The notes beneath the pieces were generated by a model, which saw only the letters and a list, made by a program, of their open reading frames with translations, did no database searches and was not told the origin of the DNA. A DNA stretch of 50,230 nt from Nocardia ninae NBRC 108245 (GTDB taxonomy: Bacteria; Actinomycetota; Actinomycetes; Mycobacteriales; Mycobacteriaceae): positions 1-50,230 of the forward strand of contig NZ_BJXA01000070.1 of the NCBI RefSeq assembly GCF_007990755.1, in the 5' to 3' direction. The position numbers and the translations under genes were made by a program. Each line of letters opens with the position of its first letter. Positions within the stretch are counted from its first letter, which is position 1. This document shows positions 8,081 through 16,271 of this stretch, in pieces.

Positions 8081-8890
8081 TCAGCGGATGCGGGCCACCG
8101 CGCCGAGCATGGAGACCGCCTCCGGCCTCGGGTGCGGGCGCCACTCGCCCGGCCGCCACGTCATCACCGAGCCGATGCCCGGCGGGACGAGCTCCAAGTC
8201 GGTGAAGAAACGGGTGAACTCCTCGGTGCTGCGTAAGCGGAACGGCACCCCGCTGCGCAGGTTGGCGGCGTTCGACTCCGCGAGCTCCTCGGCGGTGAGA
8301 TGGTCGCTGGTGGCGTGGGTCATCACCAGGTAGCTGCCCGAGGGCAGCGCGTCGCACAGCTTGCGCACCAGCTCGTAGGGTCCGTCGTCGTCGGTGATGA
8401 AGTGCATGATGGCCACCAGCATCAGTGCCACCGGCTGGTCCAGGTCGAGGACCCGGGCCAGGTCGGGGTGGGCGAGGATGCGGTCGGGCTCGCGGATGTC
8501 CGCGTCGAGGTAGGCGGTCGCGCCCTCGGGCGAGCTGTTGAGCAGCGCGCGGGCGTGCACCAGCACGATCGGGTCGTTGTCGACGTAGACGACGCGGGAT
8601 TCGGGGGCGATATCCTGCGCGATCTCGTGCACATTGCCCGCGGTGGGCAGGCCGGCTCCGATATCGAGGAACTGCCGGACCCCTGCGTCGGCCAGGTAGG
8701 CGACCACCCGCCGCAGGAAGGCGCGATTCTCCAGGGCGGCCAGGCGGACGGTGGGGAAGGCCTCGGCCACCATGTCGGCCGATTCCCGGTCCGCGGGGAA
8801 GTTGTCCTTGCCGCCGAGCCAGTAGTCGTAGCGGCGCGCCGGATGCGGCTTGGAGACGTCGATCCGCGAGGCTGGGGGTTCCGAGTTCAC
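8081..8890 (-). CDS. SAM-dependent methyltransferase (DUF574/Methyltransf_19)
   Basis: A 269-residue class I methyltransferase of the actinobacteria-specific PF04672 family. It shows the family's opening (RIDVSKPHPARRYDYWLGGKDN in pieces), motif I FLDIGAGLPTAGNVHE, and the acidic VVYVDNDPIVLVHA that binds the ribose of S-adenosylmethionine. Members are abundant in Nocardia and Streptomyces and their substrates are mostly unknown. The GTG at 8890 has GAGGG 6 nt upstream. It is divergent from the P450 gene across 94 bp, in which the short palindrome GTTCG-N5-CGAAC (8929-8943) could be a shared operator. Confidence 0.88.
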   Translation of the reverse strand: MNSEPPASRIDVSKPHPARRYDYWLGGKDNFPADRESADMVAEAFPTVRLAALENRAFLRRVVAYLADAGVRQFLDIGAGLPTAGNVHEIAQDIAPESRVVYVDNDPIVLVHARALLNSSPEGATAYLDADIREPDRILAHPDLARVLDLDQPVALMLVAIMHFITDDDGPYELVRKLCDALPSGSYLVMTHATSDHLTAEELAESNAANLRSGVPFRLRSTEEFTRFFTDLELVPPGIGSVMTWRPGEWRPHPRPEAVSMLGAVARIR

Positions 8891-8984
8891 AACGCCCTCA
8901 ATTCATCTCGACTATTGTCATCATGTCAGTTCGAGTTGCGAACCGGTAGCGATGGTGCCGTCGCGCCGTCCGGAAGGCTTCATC

Positions 8985-10166
8985 ATGCCACTGCAGTACA
9001 GCCCATACGACTTCGACGTCCACCGCGACCCGTACCCGTACTACGCGAGGCTGCGGACCGAGGCGCCGGTCTACCGCAACGAGACCGACGACTTCTGGGC
9101 CCTCTCCCGGTATGCGGATGTCCTTGCCGCACTGCGCGATTCGGACCGGTTCTCGAGCGCGAACGGTGCCATCCGGATGGAACCGGCGTTCTGGGGACCG
9201 CAGGCCGAGCAGATGTTCTCCTTCGTCGCGATGGATCCGCCCCGGCACACCCGGCTGCGCGGGCTGGTCGCGCGGGCCTTCACCCAGCACCGGGTGCAGG
9301 GGTTGGAGACCCGGTTACGCGAGATCGCCAGCGGGCTGCTGGCGCCCCTGCTCGAGCGCGGCAGCTTCGACATGATGGCCGATTTCGCGGGCCCCTTCCC
9401 GACCGAGGTGGTCGCCGAACTGGTCGGCGTGCCCGAGCGGGACCGCGAGATGCTCCGCAAACTCGGCATGGAAATCATGTACAACGACGAGGAGTCCACC
9501 GATCTGCGGCCCGAGGCCATCCAGGCGATCGGCGCCCTCATCGGCTACTACACCGAGCTGACCATCGCACGGAGCCAGGACCGCCGCGACGACCTGCTGT
9601 CCGGGCTGCTCGACGCGGCCGACGGCGACGATCGGCTCACGCCCGAGGAGATCGTCAGCGTGCTGATCCTGCTCGTCGGCGCGGGCATCGAAACCACCAT
9701 GCTCACCCTCGGCAACCTCTGGCACACCGCATGGCAGCATCCCGGCCAGCGCCGCAAGGCCTTCGACGGGCGGATCGACGCCTGGATCGCCGAATCCATG
9801 CGCTACGAACCCTCGACCCAGACCACGCTGCGCACCGCCACCGAGCCGTTCGAGCTGCACGGGGTGTCGATTCCGGCCGGCGCGCGCATGCTGCTGCTCC
9901 TGGGCTCCGCCAATCGCGACCCCGCGGTGTTCACCGACCCCGACACCTTCGACCTGGACCGCGACACCGGTGCGTCGCTGGTGTTCGGCAGCGGACGTCA
10001 CCACTGCCTCGGCGCCAACCTGGCACAGCTGGAGCTGCGGGTCGCCCTCGAGGAGATCGTCGGCAAGGTCGCCGACTACGACATCGACCCCGAGGGCGTG
10101 CGCCGCATCCACGCCTCGAACAACCGCGGCTTCGCCGCCCTGCCCACCACCGTCACGGCCCGCTGA
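8985..10166 (+). CDS. Cytochrome P450
   Basis: A 393-residue soluble P450 monooxygenase. The I-helix oxygen-binding motif is AGIET (233-237), the K-helix ExxR is E270-R273, and the haem loop is FGSGRHHCLG with Cys341 as thiolate ligand. DPPRHTRLR (C-helix) is also canonical. Length and layout fit bacterial class I enzymes, which take electrons from ferredoxin; no ferredoxin gene is adjacent. ATG at 8985 has GGAAGG 8 nt upstream. The substrate cannot be told. The divergent methyltransferase may act in the same small tailoring pathway, but no scaffold-building genes are here. Confidence 0.93.
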   Translation: MPLQYSPYDFDVHRDPYPYYARLRTEAPVYRNETDDFWALSRYADVLAALRDSDRFSSANGAIRMEPAFWGPQAEQMFSFVAMDPPRHTRLRGLVARAFTQHRVQGLETRLREIASGLLAPLLERGSFDMMADFAGPFPTEVVAELVGVPERDREMLRKLGMEIMYNDEESTDLRPEAIQAIGALIGYYTELTIARSQDRRDDLLSGLLDAADGDDRLTPEEIVSVLILLVGAGIETTMLTLGNLWHTAWQHPGQRRKAFDGRIDAWIAESMRYEPSTQTTLRTATEPFELHGVSIPAGARMLLLLGSANRDPAVFTDPDTFDLDRDTGASLVFGSGRHHCLGANLAQLELRVALEEIVGKVADYDIDPEGVRRIHASNNRGFAALPTTVTAR

Positions 10167-10229
10167 GCGGACCGGACGGGCACGTTCTCCCGCCCGCTGC
10201 TCGATATTCGGAGCGAGAGGAGGGCACCC

Positions 10230-10835
10230 ATGACCCGTTACTGGCCCATGACTCGAGCAGCACTCACGATCGGCTCACCGTTCGGACCCCGCGAGGGTGG
10301 TTTTCATGCCGGGCAGGATTTTCCCGCGCCCGACGGGACGCCGATCTACGCGTGTGCCGGCGGCACCGTCCTGTTCCTCGGCGCCGCCGGCGGGTACGGC
10401 GAGTGGATCGTGATCGACCACCCGAGCGCCGACGGTGGTGGAGTGAGCGAATACGGACACATGTGGGACGCGGGCGCGACCGGACTGTCGGTCGGTGACC
10501 GCGTCGAGGCGGGGCAGCTGATCGCCTACGTCGGCAACAACGGCGGATCCACCGGCCCGCACCTGCACTTGAGCGTCATGCCGCACGGGTACGACCCCGG
10601 CGCCAAGATCGACCCGCTGGGGTGGCTGCGCGGCGCCGCCTATCCCGCGGATTTCCTCTGGGGGCTCGGCGAGGTCGAACAGCGTGAACTGCTCGACCGG
10701 ACCCGCGAGGTATGGACGCAACTGTGCGGTCCGGAAGGCCGGGGATGGGCGCAGCTCGGACAGAACGCGCAGGGGGAGAACCGGACTGTCGTCGATGCGC
10801 TCGCCGAGGTACGGCACGCGGTGCAGGCGGGTTGA
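10230..10835 (+). CDS. M23 metallopeptidase with phage-like C-terminus
   Basis: A 201-residue zinc endopeptidase of the LytM/M23 type, expected to cut peptide cross-links of peptidoglycan. The first zinc motif is H-A-G-Q-D (HxxxD), the third is HLHLSV (HxH), and the fold signature GNNGGSTGPHLH is complete. There is no signal peptide or membrane segment. The C-terminal 50 residues (REVWTQLCGPEGRGWAQLGQ, then a TVVDALAEVR segment) resemble tails I recall from actinophage endolysins and tail proteins. It may be a domesticated or leftover phage lysin rather than a housekeeping secreted hydrolase. A strong GAGAGGAGGG precedes ATG at 10230. No other phage genes flank it. Confidence 0.82.
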   Translation: MTRYWPMTRAALTIGSPFGPREGGFHAGQDFPAPDGTPIYACAGGTVLFLGAAGGYGEWIVIDHPSADGGGVSEYGHMWDAGATGLSVGDRVEAGQLIAYVGNNGGSTGPHLHLSVMPHGYDPGAKIDPLGWLRGAAYPADFLWGLGEVEQRELLDRTREVWTQLCGPEGRGWAQLGQNAQGENRTVVDALAEVRHAVQAG

Positions 10836-10866
10836 CCGCGCTGTCCGCGGCGGGCAAGGTGAGCCG

Positions 10867-11835
10867 ATGGGCAGTGAAGAGGTCCGCGCCGGGGTGACGC
10901 TGACCAATCTGGACAAGCCGTTGTTCGACGGCGCCGAGGCGACCAAGCGCGATCTGATCGACTACCTCGAGGCCGTCGGTGATCGACTGGTGCGACAGCT
11001 GCGCGACCGTCCGCTGTCGGTGGTGCGGGTGCGGCCGGGCCAGCAGCCGTTCATGCAGAAGAACCTGCCCAAGTACACCCCCGACTGGCTGCATCGGGTG
11101 ACGGTGTGGGCCGAGAGTTCGCACCGCGAGGTGACTTACGCGCTGTGCGACGACGTCCGCACGCTGCTCTGGTTCGGCAATCAGCGCGCGGTCGAGTACC
11201 ACACCACGCTGCTGCTCGCCGAGCACAGCAAGGGCCCGACCCATCTCGTGCTCGACCTCGACCCGTCGCCGGACCAGCCGTTCCGGCAGGCGGTGCTGGC
11301 CGCGAAGCTGATCCGCGCGGCGCTCGCCGACGACGGGCTGGCCGGTGCGGTGAAAACCAGTGGCGCCAAAGGTGTGCACGTCTTCGTGCCGCTGCAGCCC
11401 GGTCTGTCGATCGAGGACGTCGCTGCGGCCACCCGGGCGGTCGCGGCCCGCGCCGAGCGGCTCGATCCGGACCTCGCCACCACCGCCTTCATCCGTGAGG
11501 ACCGGGGCGGACGGGTGTTCCTCGACTCCACCCGCGCGGGCGGCGGGACCGTCGTCGCCGCGTACAGCCCGCGGATCCGGCCGGGGACCACGGTGTCGTT
11601 CCCGGTCGGCTGGGCCGATCTCGACAACGTCACGCCGCAGGATTTCACCGTCCGCACCGCCCTGAGCCAACTCGGCGAGCGCGACCCGTGGTCGGACGAA
11701 ATGCCCGAACCCCAAACGCTGCCCGCCGATCTCATCGAGGAGGGCCACACCATTCCCATCGCTCGGGTGCAAGCGATGCACGAGGGCAAGCGCCGGGCTC
11801 GCGCGCGCCGGGAAAATCCGCAACCGGAGCAGTAA
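10867..11835 (+). CDS. Stand-alone LigD-type polymerase domain (Prim-Pol)
   Basis: A 322-residue archaeo-eukaryotic primase superfamily polymerase, equivalent to the PolDom of LigD but without ligase or nuclease domains. The metal-binding D130-L-D132 lies in HLVLDLDPSP, the conserved SGAKGVH is at 165-171, and the phosphate-binding region PKYTPDW is present. Mycobacteria have comparable separate enzymes (Rv3730c, Rv0269c; PolD1/PolD2 in M. smegmatis) that fill gaps and add ribonucleotides during end joining and repair. ATG at 10867 follows AAGGTGAG. No ku or ligase gene is adjacent. Confidence 0.9.
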   Translation: MGSEEVRAGVTLTNLDKPLFDGAEATKRDLIDYLEAVGDRLVRQLRDRPLSVVRVRPGQQPFMQKNLPKYTPDWLHRVTVWAESSHREVTYALCDDVRTLLWFGNQRAVEYHTTLLLAEHSKGPTHLVLDLDPSPDQPFRQAVLAAKLIRAALADDGLAGAVKTSGAKGVHVFVPLQPGLSIEDVAAATRAVAARAERLDPDLATTAFIREDRGGRVFLDSTRAGGGTVVAAYSPRIRPGTTVSFPVGWADLDNVTPQDFTVRTALSQLGERDPWSDEMPEPQTLPADLIEEGHTIPIARVQAMHEGKRRARARRENPQPEQ

Positions 11836-11954
11836 TTCGCGGTCGCACGCAACCCGTGCTGCTCGACTGCGGGAATGTTCTGCCCACTCTCGATGGTTCC
11901 ACCAATCCCGGCGCTCCGGCGCGGGATGTCGAGCTAGCAGAGAAGAGGGCAGCA

Positions 11955-12830
11955 ATGCCGGTCAATGATCTACCTCGGGTCGAGCACAGGTTCGTCGAGG
12001 TCGACGGTGTTCGGGTGTTCTACCGGCAGGCCGGGCCCGACGACGCGCCGGTACTGCTGCTCCTGCACGGATTTCCGTCGGCGTCGCACCAGTTCCGCCG
12101 GCTGATCGATGCCCTCGGCGGCAGCTATCGGCTCATCGCGCCCGACTACCCCGGCTTCGGGCACACGGCAGCGCCCGACTCGTTCACCTACTCCTTCGAC
12201 CGGCTGGCCGACATCGTCGAAGGGTTCCTGGAGCGCTTGGAACTCACGCGATTCTTCCTGTACGCCTTCGATTTCGGCGCACCGGTCGGCTTCCGCATCG
12301 CCACCAGGCACCCCGAATGGGTCGCCGGACTCGTCATCCAGAACGGAAACGCCTACGAGGAGGGCCTTTCCGACGGCGCCCGCGACTTCGTGGCCCTGCG
12401 CCCCGACCAGCCCGACGCCGAACCCGCCATTCGGGACCTGCTCACCCTCCCCGGCACCCGCGGACAGTACGAACACGGCGTCGGCGATCCCGAACTCCTC
12501 GCCCCCGACGGCTGGACTCTCGACCAGCACTTCCTCGACCTGCCCGGCCGCAAAGCAGCCCAGGTGGCGTTGGCCTTCGACTACCACAGCAACGTCGAGC
12601 AGTACCCGCAGTGGCAAGAATGGCTCCGCACGCACACCCCGCCGGCCCTGATCGTCTGGGGCCGCAACGACCCCTTCTTCCCCGAACCGGGTGCGCACGC
12701 CTACCTGCACGACCTCCCCGACGCCGAACTGCACATCTTCGACACCGGTCACTTCGCCCTCGAAGACAAGCTCCCCGACATCGCCCCGCTCATCGCCGAC
12801 TTCCTGGACCGGCACTGGCCGAAGGACTGA
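11955..12830 (+). CDS. Alpha/beta hydrolase, epoxide hydrolase-like
   Basis: A 291-residue alpha/beta-fold hydrolase. The oxyanion-hole motif HGFP is at 38-41. The nucleophile elbow reads YAFDFGAPVG, with Asp106 in place of Ser, which places it with the epoxide hydrolase/haloalkane dehalogenase branch. The acid lies in WGRNDPFFPE and the catalytic His in DTGHFALED. No signal peptide, so cytoplasmic. ATG at 11955 follows AGAAGAGGG. It stands 119 nt behind the polymerase gene and is probably transcribed separately. Epoxide hydrolase versus dehalogenase cannot be settled from sequence alone. Confidence 0.86.
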   Translation: MPVNDLPRVEHRFVEVDGVRVFYRQAGPDDAPVLLLLHGFPSASHQFRRLIDALGGSYRLIAPDYPGFGHTAAPDSFTYSFDRLADIVEGFLERLELTRFFLYAFDFGAPVGFRIATRHPEWVAGLVIQNGNAYEEGLSDGARDFVALRPDQPDAEPAIRDLLTLPGTRGQYEHGVGDPELLAPDGWTLDQHFLDLPGRKAAQVALAFDYHSNVEQYPQWQEWLRTHTPPALIVWGRNDPFFPEPGAHAYLHDLPDAELHIFDTGHFALEDKLPDIAPLIADFLDRHWPKD

Positions 12831-12852
12831 CCGCCCTGCGGCCCAACAGTTC

Positions 12853-14364
12853 TCAGTCGGGCAGCACGAGACCCGCGGCGGGCGGCGTGGCGTCGATCAG
12901 GTAGCGGACGATGGCGTCCCTGGTGCGACCGGGACCCATGAAGGACGTGTGCCCGTCGCCGTCGCGGGTCAGCAGGACGGAGCCGCGGATCTGGGTCAGC
13001 ATCAGCTGTGCCCAGCCGTAGGAGGTCGACGGGTCGTGGGTCGCGTTGACGATCAGTGTCGCGATGGTGGGTTCGGCGACGGTCTCCCGTGCGGGATTGG
13101 CTCGGGCAGGCCAGCCCTGGCACCGCGCGAGGTACCGGTAGGACTGGCTGACGCCACGGGTGTGCGGTGCGATGGTGGCGAGCAGGGTCTGCTGGGCTTT
13201 CAGCGCGGCGTAGCTGTCGAAGTCGGGCCGGAAGTCCGCGCAGCCGACACCCAGATCGGCGTGGTTGCTGTCGGCCGTGAACGCGGCCGAGGCGAAGCCG
13301 CTCGCGTCACCGTTGCGCGCCTGGTCGAGCCGGGCGGACAGGCCGGGCCAACCTTCATCGCCGATATTCGGGATGGGATCTCTGGACAGCAGCCTGCCCT
13401 GGAGGTTGGTCAGCAGGTCGTCGGTGGTGACCTCGCCGCGGCACTTGCCCGTGCTCTGGCAGGTCGGTGCCGGCAATGGGTGCTGCTCGGCCTTGGTGAC
13501 CAGATCGTCCAGCACCTGCGACGGATCCTGTTCGCGCACCGCGCATTCGGCCGCGGATCGGCACCACGCCGCGAAGCGATTCCAGCTGTCCTCGATCGCG
13601 ACGGATTCGTAGAAGCTCATGGTGCTCGTCGGCTGGGAGTGCACGAGCGCACCGTCCAGCGCCAGGGCGCGGCTCTTGTCGGGGAACAGGCGGGCGTACT
13701 CCGCGCCGATCTCGGTGCCGTAGGACAGGCCGAGGTAGGTCAGCGGTGCGCCGCCGAGGCGTTGGCGCAGCACCTCGAGATCGCGGGCGACGCTCACCGT
13801 GTCCACATGGTCGAGCAGCTCACCGGTCCGGCGGCGGCAGCTGTCGCCGAACGCGCGGTTCGCCGCGACCATGTCGTCGAATTCCTGCTGCCCGCGCGGG
13901 AATTGACGGGGCAGCCGGTTGGCCAGGTCGGCATCGCACTGGATGGACGGCCTGCTGGCACCGACACCGCGCGGATCGAAGCCGATCAGATCGAAACGCT
14001 GCCGGAGCCCGCCGGGGAACAGGCCCGGCTCGGCGCCTTCGAGGGCGACGAACTGCGTGCCCGCGCCGCCGGGACCGCCGGGATTGACGACCAGATCCCC
14101 GATCTTCTGCGCCGGATCGGTCGCGGGTAGTCGATTGATCCCGACCTGAATCTTCGCCCCGTCCGGGTTGTTCCAGTCCAGCGGTACATCGATGCTCGCA
14201 CACTGGACGGCGGAGCTGGAACCCGGTGGACAGGCACCCCATCCGATCGGCTGCCGATTCTCGGTCGCGGACTTGTCCGGCGCGTCGTCGGTCCCGCAGC
14301 CGACGCAGACTGCGAGGACGGCTGTTACGCAAAGGGTTAGGCGTGCCGCGGTCGAAATACCCAT
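12853..14364 (-). CDS. Exported TAP-like peptidase (alpha/beta hydrolase)
   Basis: A 503-residue secreted serine hydrolase of the tripeptidyl aminopeptidase/SlpD-E group, related to mycobacterial Hip1 (Rv2224c). A signal peptide ends near Cys23 (VCVGC), an imperfect lipobox with Cys at -3, so lipidation is uncertain. The oxyanion segment is VNPGGPGGAG, the nucleophile lies in GLSYGTE, the acid in NATHDPSTSY and the His in GDGHTSF. The C-terminal TAP-like domain is complete. It follows murQ by 17 nt on the same strand and is probably the last gene of the murein-sugar locus, where it could trim extracellular peptides. The start is ATG at 14364 with a weak GGGGTG upstream. Confidence 0.85.
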   Translation of the reverse strand: MGISTAARLTLCVTAVLAVCVGCGTDDAPDKSATENRQPIGWGACPPGSSSAVQCASIDVPLDWNNPDGAKIQVGINRLPATDPAQKIGDLVVNPGGPGGAGTQFVALEGAEPGLFPGGLRQRFDLIGFDPRGVGASRPSIQCDADLANRLPRQFPRGQQEFDDMVAANRAFGDSCRRRTGELLDHVDTVSVARDLEVLRQRLGGAPLTYLGLSYGTEIGAEYARLFPDKSRALALDGALVHSQPTSTMSFYESVAIEDSWNRFAAWCRSAAECAVREQDPSQVLDDLVTKAEQHPLPAPTCQSTGKCRGEVTTDDLLTNLQGRLLSRDPIPNIGDEGWPGLSARLDQARNGDASGFASAAFTADSNHADLGVGCADFRPDFDSYAALKAQQTLLATIAPHTRGVSQSYRYLARCQGWPARANPARETVAEPTIATLIVNATHDPSTSYGWAQLMLTQIRGSVLLTRDGDGHTSFMGPGRTRDAIVRYLIDATPPAAGLVLPD

Positions 14365-14381
14365 TCGTGGGTACACCCCGC

Positions 14382-15284
14382 CTACCCGGCGCTGCCGACG
14401 GCGGTGCGCACGAACCCGTCGGCGCCGGCGAGCAGCCTGCGGGCCGCCGCCACATCGACGCCGGCCAGCTGCATGACGATCGCGGTTTTCGGGTGTCCGT
14501 CGGCGGCGTCCAGCAGGGCGGCGGCGGTGACCGGGTCGACGCCGGTGGCGTCCTCGATGATCCGGCGGGCTCGGTCGACCAGCTTGGCGTTGGTGGGCTT
14601 CACGTCGACCATGCGGTTGCCGTAGACCTTGCCCGATTGCACCATGGTGGCGGTCGAGAGCATGTTGCACACCATCTTCTGCGCCGTACCGGCTTTCAAA
14701 CGGGTGGATCCGGTCAATACCTCTGGGCCCGTCTCGATCTCGATACCGACGTCGGCGTGCTCGCTCAACTCGGCATGCCGATTGCAGGAGACGCCGACGG
14801 TGGCGGCGCCGATCGATCGGCCGTGCTGCAGGGCGCCGATCGCATATGGGGTCCGGCCGCTCGCCGCCAGCGCCACGATCACGTCGTCGGCGGTCAGGTC
14901 GATATCGGCGAGATCCGCGACGGCGAGTGCGGGATCGTCCTCGGCACCCTCCACCGCATGCGCGAACGCCGCTGCGCCACCGGCGATGATGCCGATGACC
15001 TCGTCGGGGGCGGTGCCGAAGGTCGGCGGGCACTCGACCGCGTCCAGCACGCCGAGCCTGCCGCTGGTTCCGGCACCGACATAGATCAACCTGCCGCCGG
15101 TCCTGCGGGCCGCGACGATCAGCTCGACCGCCCGGGCGATCTCCGGGATCGCCTGCGCCACCGCGGAAGCCACTACGGCATCCTCGGAATTCATGGTGCG
15201 CAACAACTCGTCCACGGTCATGGAGTCGAGTGCGGCGGTCCGCGGATTCGCTTCCTCGGTGCTCAGTGTGCTGATGTCACTCAT
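14382..15284 (-). CDS. murQ: N-acetylmuramic acid 6-phosphate etherase MurQ
   Basis: A 300-residue cytoplasmic SIS-domain enzyme that removes the D-lactyl group from MurNAc-6-phosphate, giving GlcNAc-6-phosphate. Diagnostic segments are YVGAGTSGRLGVLDAVECPPTFG at its sugar-phosphate site (given here in recognised parts GAGTSGRLG and AVECPPTF), IAGGAAAFAHAVEGAED, GRTPYAIGAL and LTGSTRLKAGTAQKMVCNML, followed by the C-terminal helical domain. ATG at 15284 has a perfect AGGAGG 7 nt upstream, so the longer frame to 15305 is rejected. It lies 111 nt after the murR gene. Together with AnmK it converts anhydroMurNAc into the amino-sugar pool. Confidence 0.95.
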   Translation of the reverse strand: MSDISTLSTEEANPRTAALDSMTVDELLRTMNSEDAVVASAVAQAIPEIARAVELIVAARRTGGRLIYVGAGTSGRLGVLDAVECPPTFGTAPDEVIGIIAGGAAAFAHAVEGAEDDPALAVADLADIDLTADDVIVALAASGRTPYAIGALQHGRSIGAATVGVSCNRHAELSEHADVGIEIETGPEVLTGSTRLKAGTAQKMVCNMLSTATMVQSGKVYGNRMVDVKPTNAKLVDRARRIIEDATGVDPVTAAALLDAADGHPKTAIVMQLAGVDVAAARRLLAGADGFVRTAVGSAG

Positions 15285-15395
15285 GACTGCGCCTCCTATG
15301 TCCATGCGGGAACTACGGTCGAACGAGTGGTGTGGTCCCGACCGAGTCGTGACTATCTGTGGGGGTGGATCGTCGATCAGCGTGCCGCGAGTCCC

Positions 15396-16271
15396 TCACG
15401 GCGCCTTCCGCACCGTGCGGGAGATCCGGCGATCCGCTACCGCGTCATAGGTCCGGCGCAGCGCCACCGCGGCCGACGGCGTGCGCTGCAGGACGCCGAT
15501 GTAGAGCGCGTCGACGATGAGGAGCTGGCTCATCCGGCTCGCCATCGCGGCGGAACGGAAACCGTCCTCGCGCCCGGCGACGAGCACCGTGTGCGCGGCC
15601 GCCCTCGCCAGCCTGGACTGTGCGCCCGCCGTCACGGCGACCGTCGTCGTCCGCCTGCCACCGGCGCGGTCGACGGCGTCGATGATGGCGGCGGTTTCGC
15701 CGGAGTGGGAGAAGGCGATGATCACGTCGTCGGCTTCCAGCAGGCTGGCCTGCACGAGGGCGTCGTCTTCGGAGGTGCAAGCGACACACCACATCCCGAT
15801 CCGGGTCAGCTTCTGCGCCATGTCCATCGCGACCAGCCCGGAGGCGCCGATGCCGATGAGTTCCACCCGCCGCGCGCGCACCAGGGCGTCGACGACCGCC
15901 GCCATGGTCGACGGATCGGCGAGGTCGGCGGTGGCCACCATGCCCTCGGTCTCGAAGGCAGTGAGCTTGTGCAGCACCTTCGCCAGTGGGTCGTCGGCGT
16001 CGATGTCGGTGGCGAACACCGGCGAGCCGTCGTCCTTGCTGGTCGCGGCCAGCGCCAGGCGCAGCTGCGGATAGCCTTCGTAGCCAAGGGCTTTGGACAG
16101 CCGGACGACCGCGGACGTGCTGGTGGAGGCGCGCTCGGCCAGTTCGCTCACGGTCAATTGCGCTGCGGCGGCAGGGTCGTCGCGAATCACCTGGGCGACC
16201 CGCAGCCCCGTCGGGGTCAATCGGGGGATCGCCCCGAGCAGGCGTGTGCGGACGTCGTCACCCTCGTTCAT
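15396..16271 (-). CDS. murR: MurR/RpiR family transcriptional regulator
   Basis: A 291-residue regulator with an N-terminal HTH_6 domain (about 1-80, TVSELAERASTSTSAVVRLSK as its recognition core) and a C-terminal SIS domain (about 125-260, with VELIGIGASGLVAMD and IIAFSHSGETAAIID) that binds a sugar phosphate. In E. coli MurR represses murQP and responds to MurNAc-6-P; the same role is expected here by position between anmK and murQ. ATG at 16271 has GGAGA upstream and overlaps the end of anmK by 14 nt, so the two are translationally coupled. Confidence 0.9.
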   Translation of the reverse strand: MNEGDDVRTRLLGAIPRLTPTGLRVAQVIRDDPAAAAQLTVSELAERASTSTSAVVRLSKALGYEGYPQLRLALAATSKDDGSPVFATDIDADDPLAKVLHKLTAFETEGMVATADLADPSTMAAVVDALVRARRVELIGIGASGLVAMDMAQKLTRIGMWCVACTSEDDALVQASLLEADDVIIAFSHSGETAAIIDAVDRAGGRRTTTVAVTAGAQSRLARAAAHTVLVAGREDGFRSAAMASRMSQLLIVDALYIGVLQRTPSAAVALRRTYDAVADRRISRTVRKAP

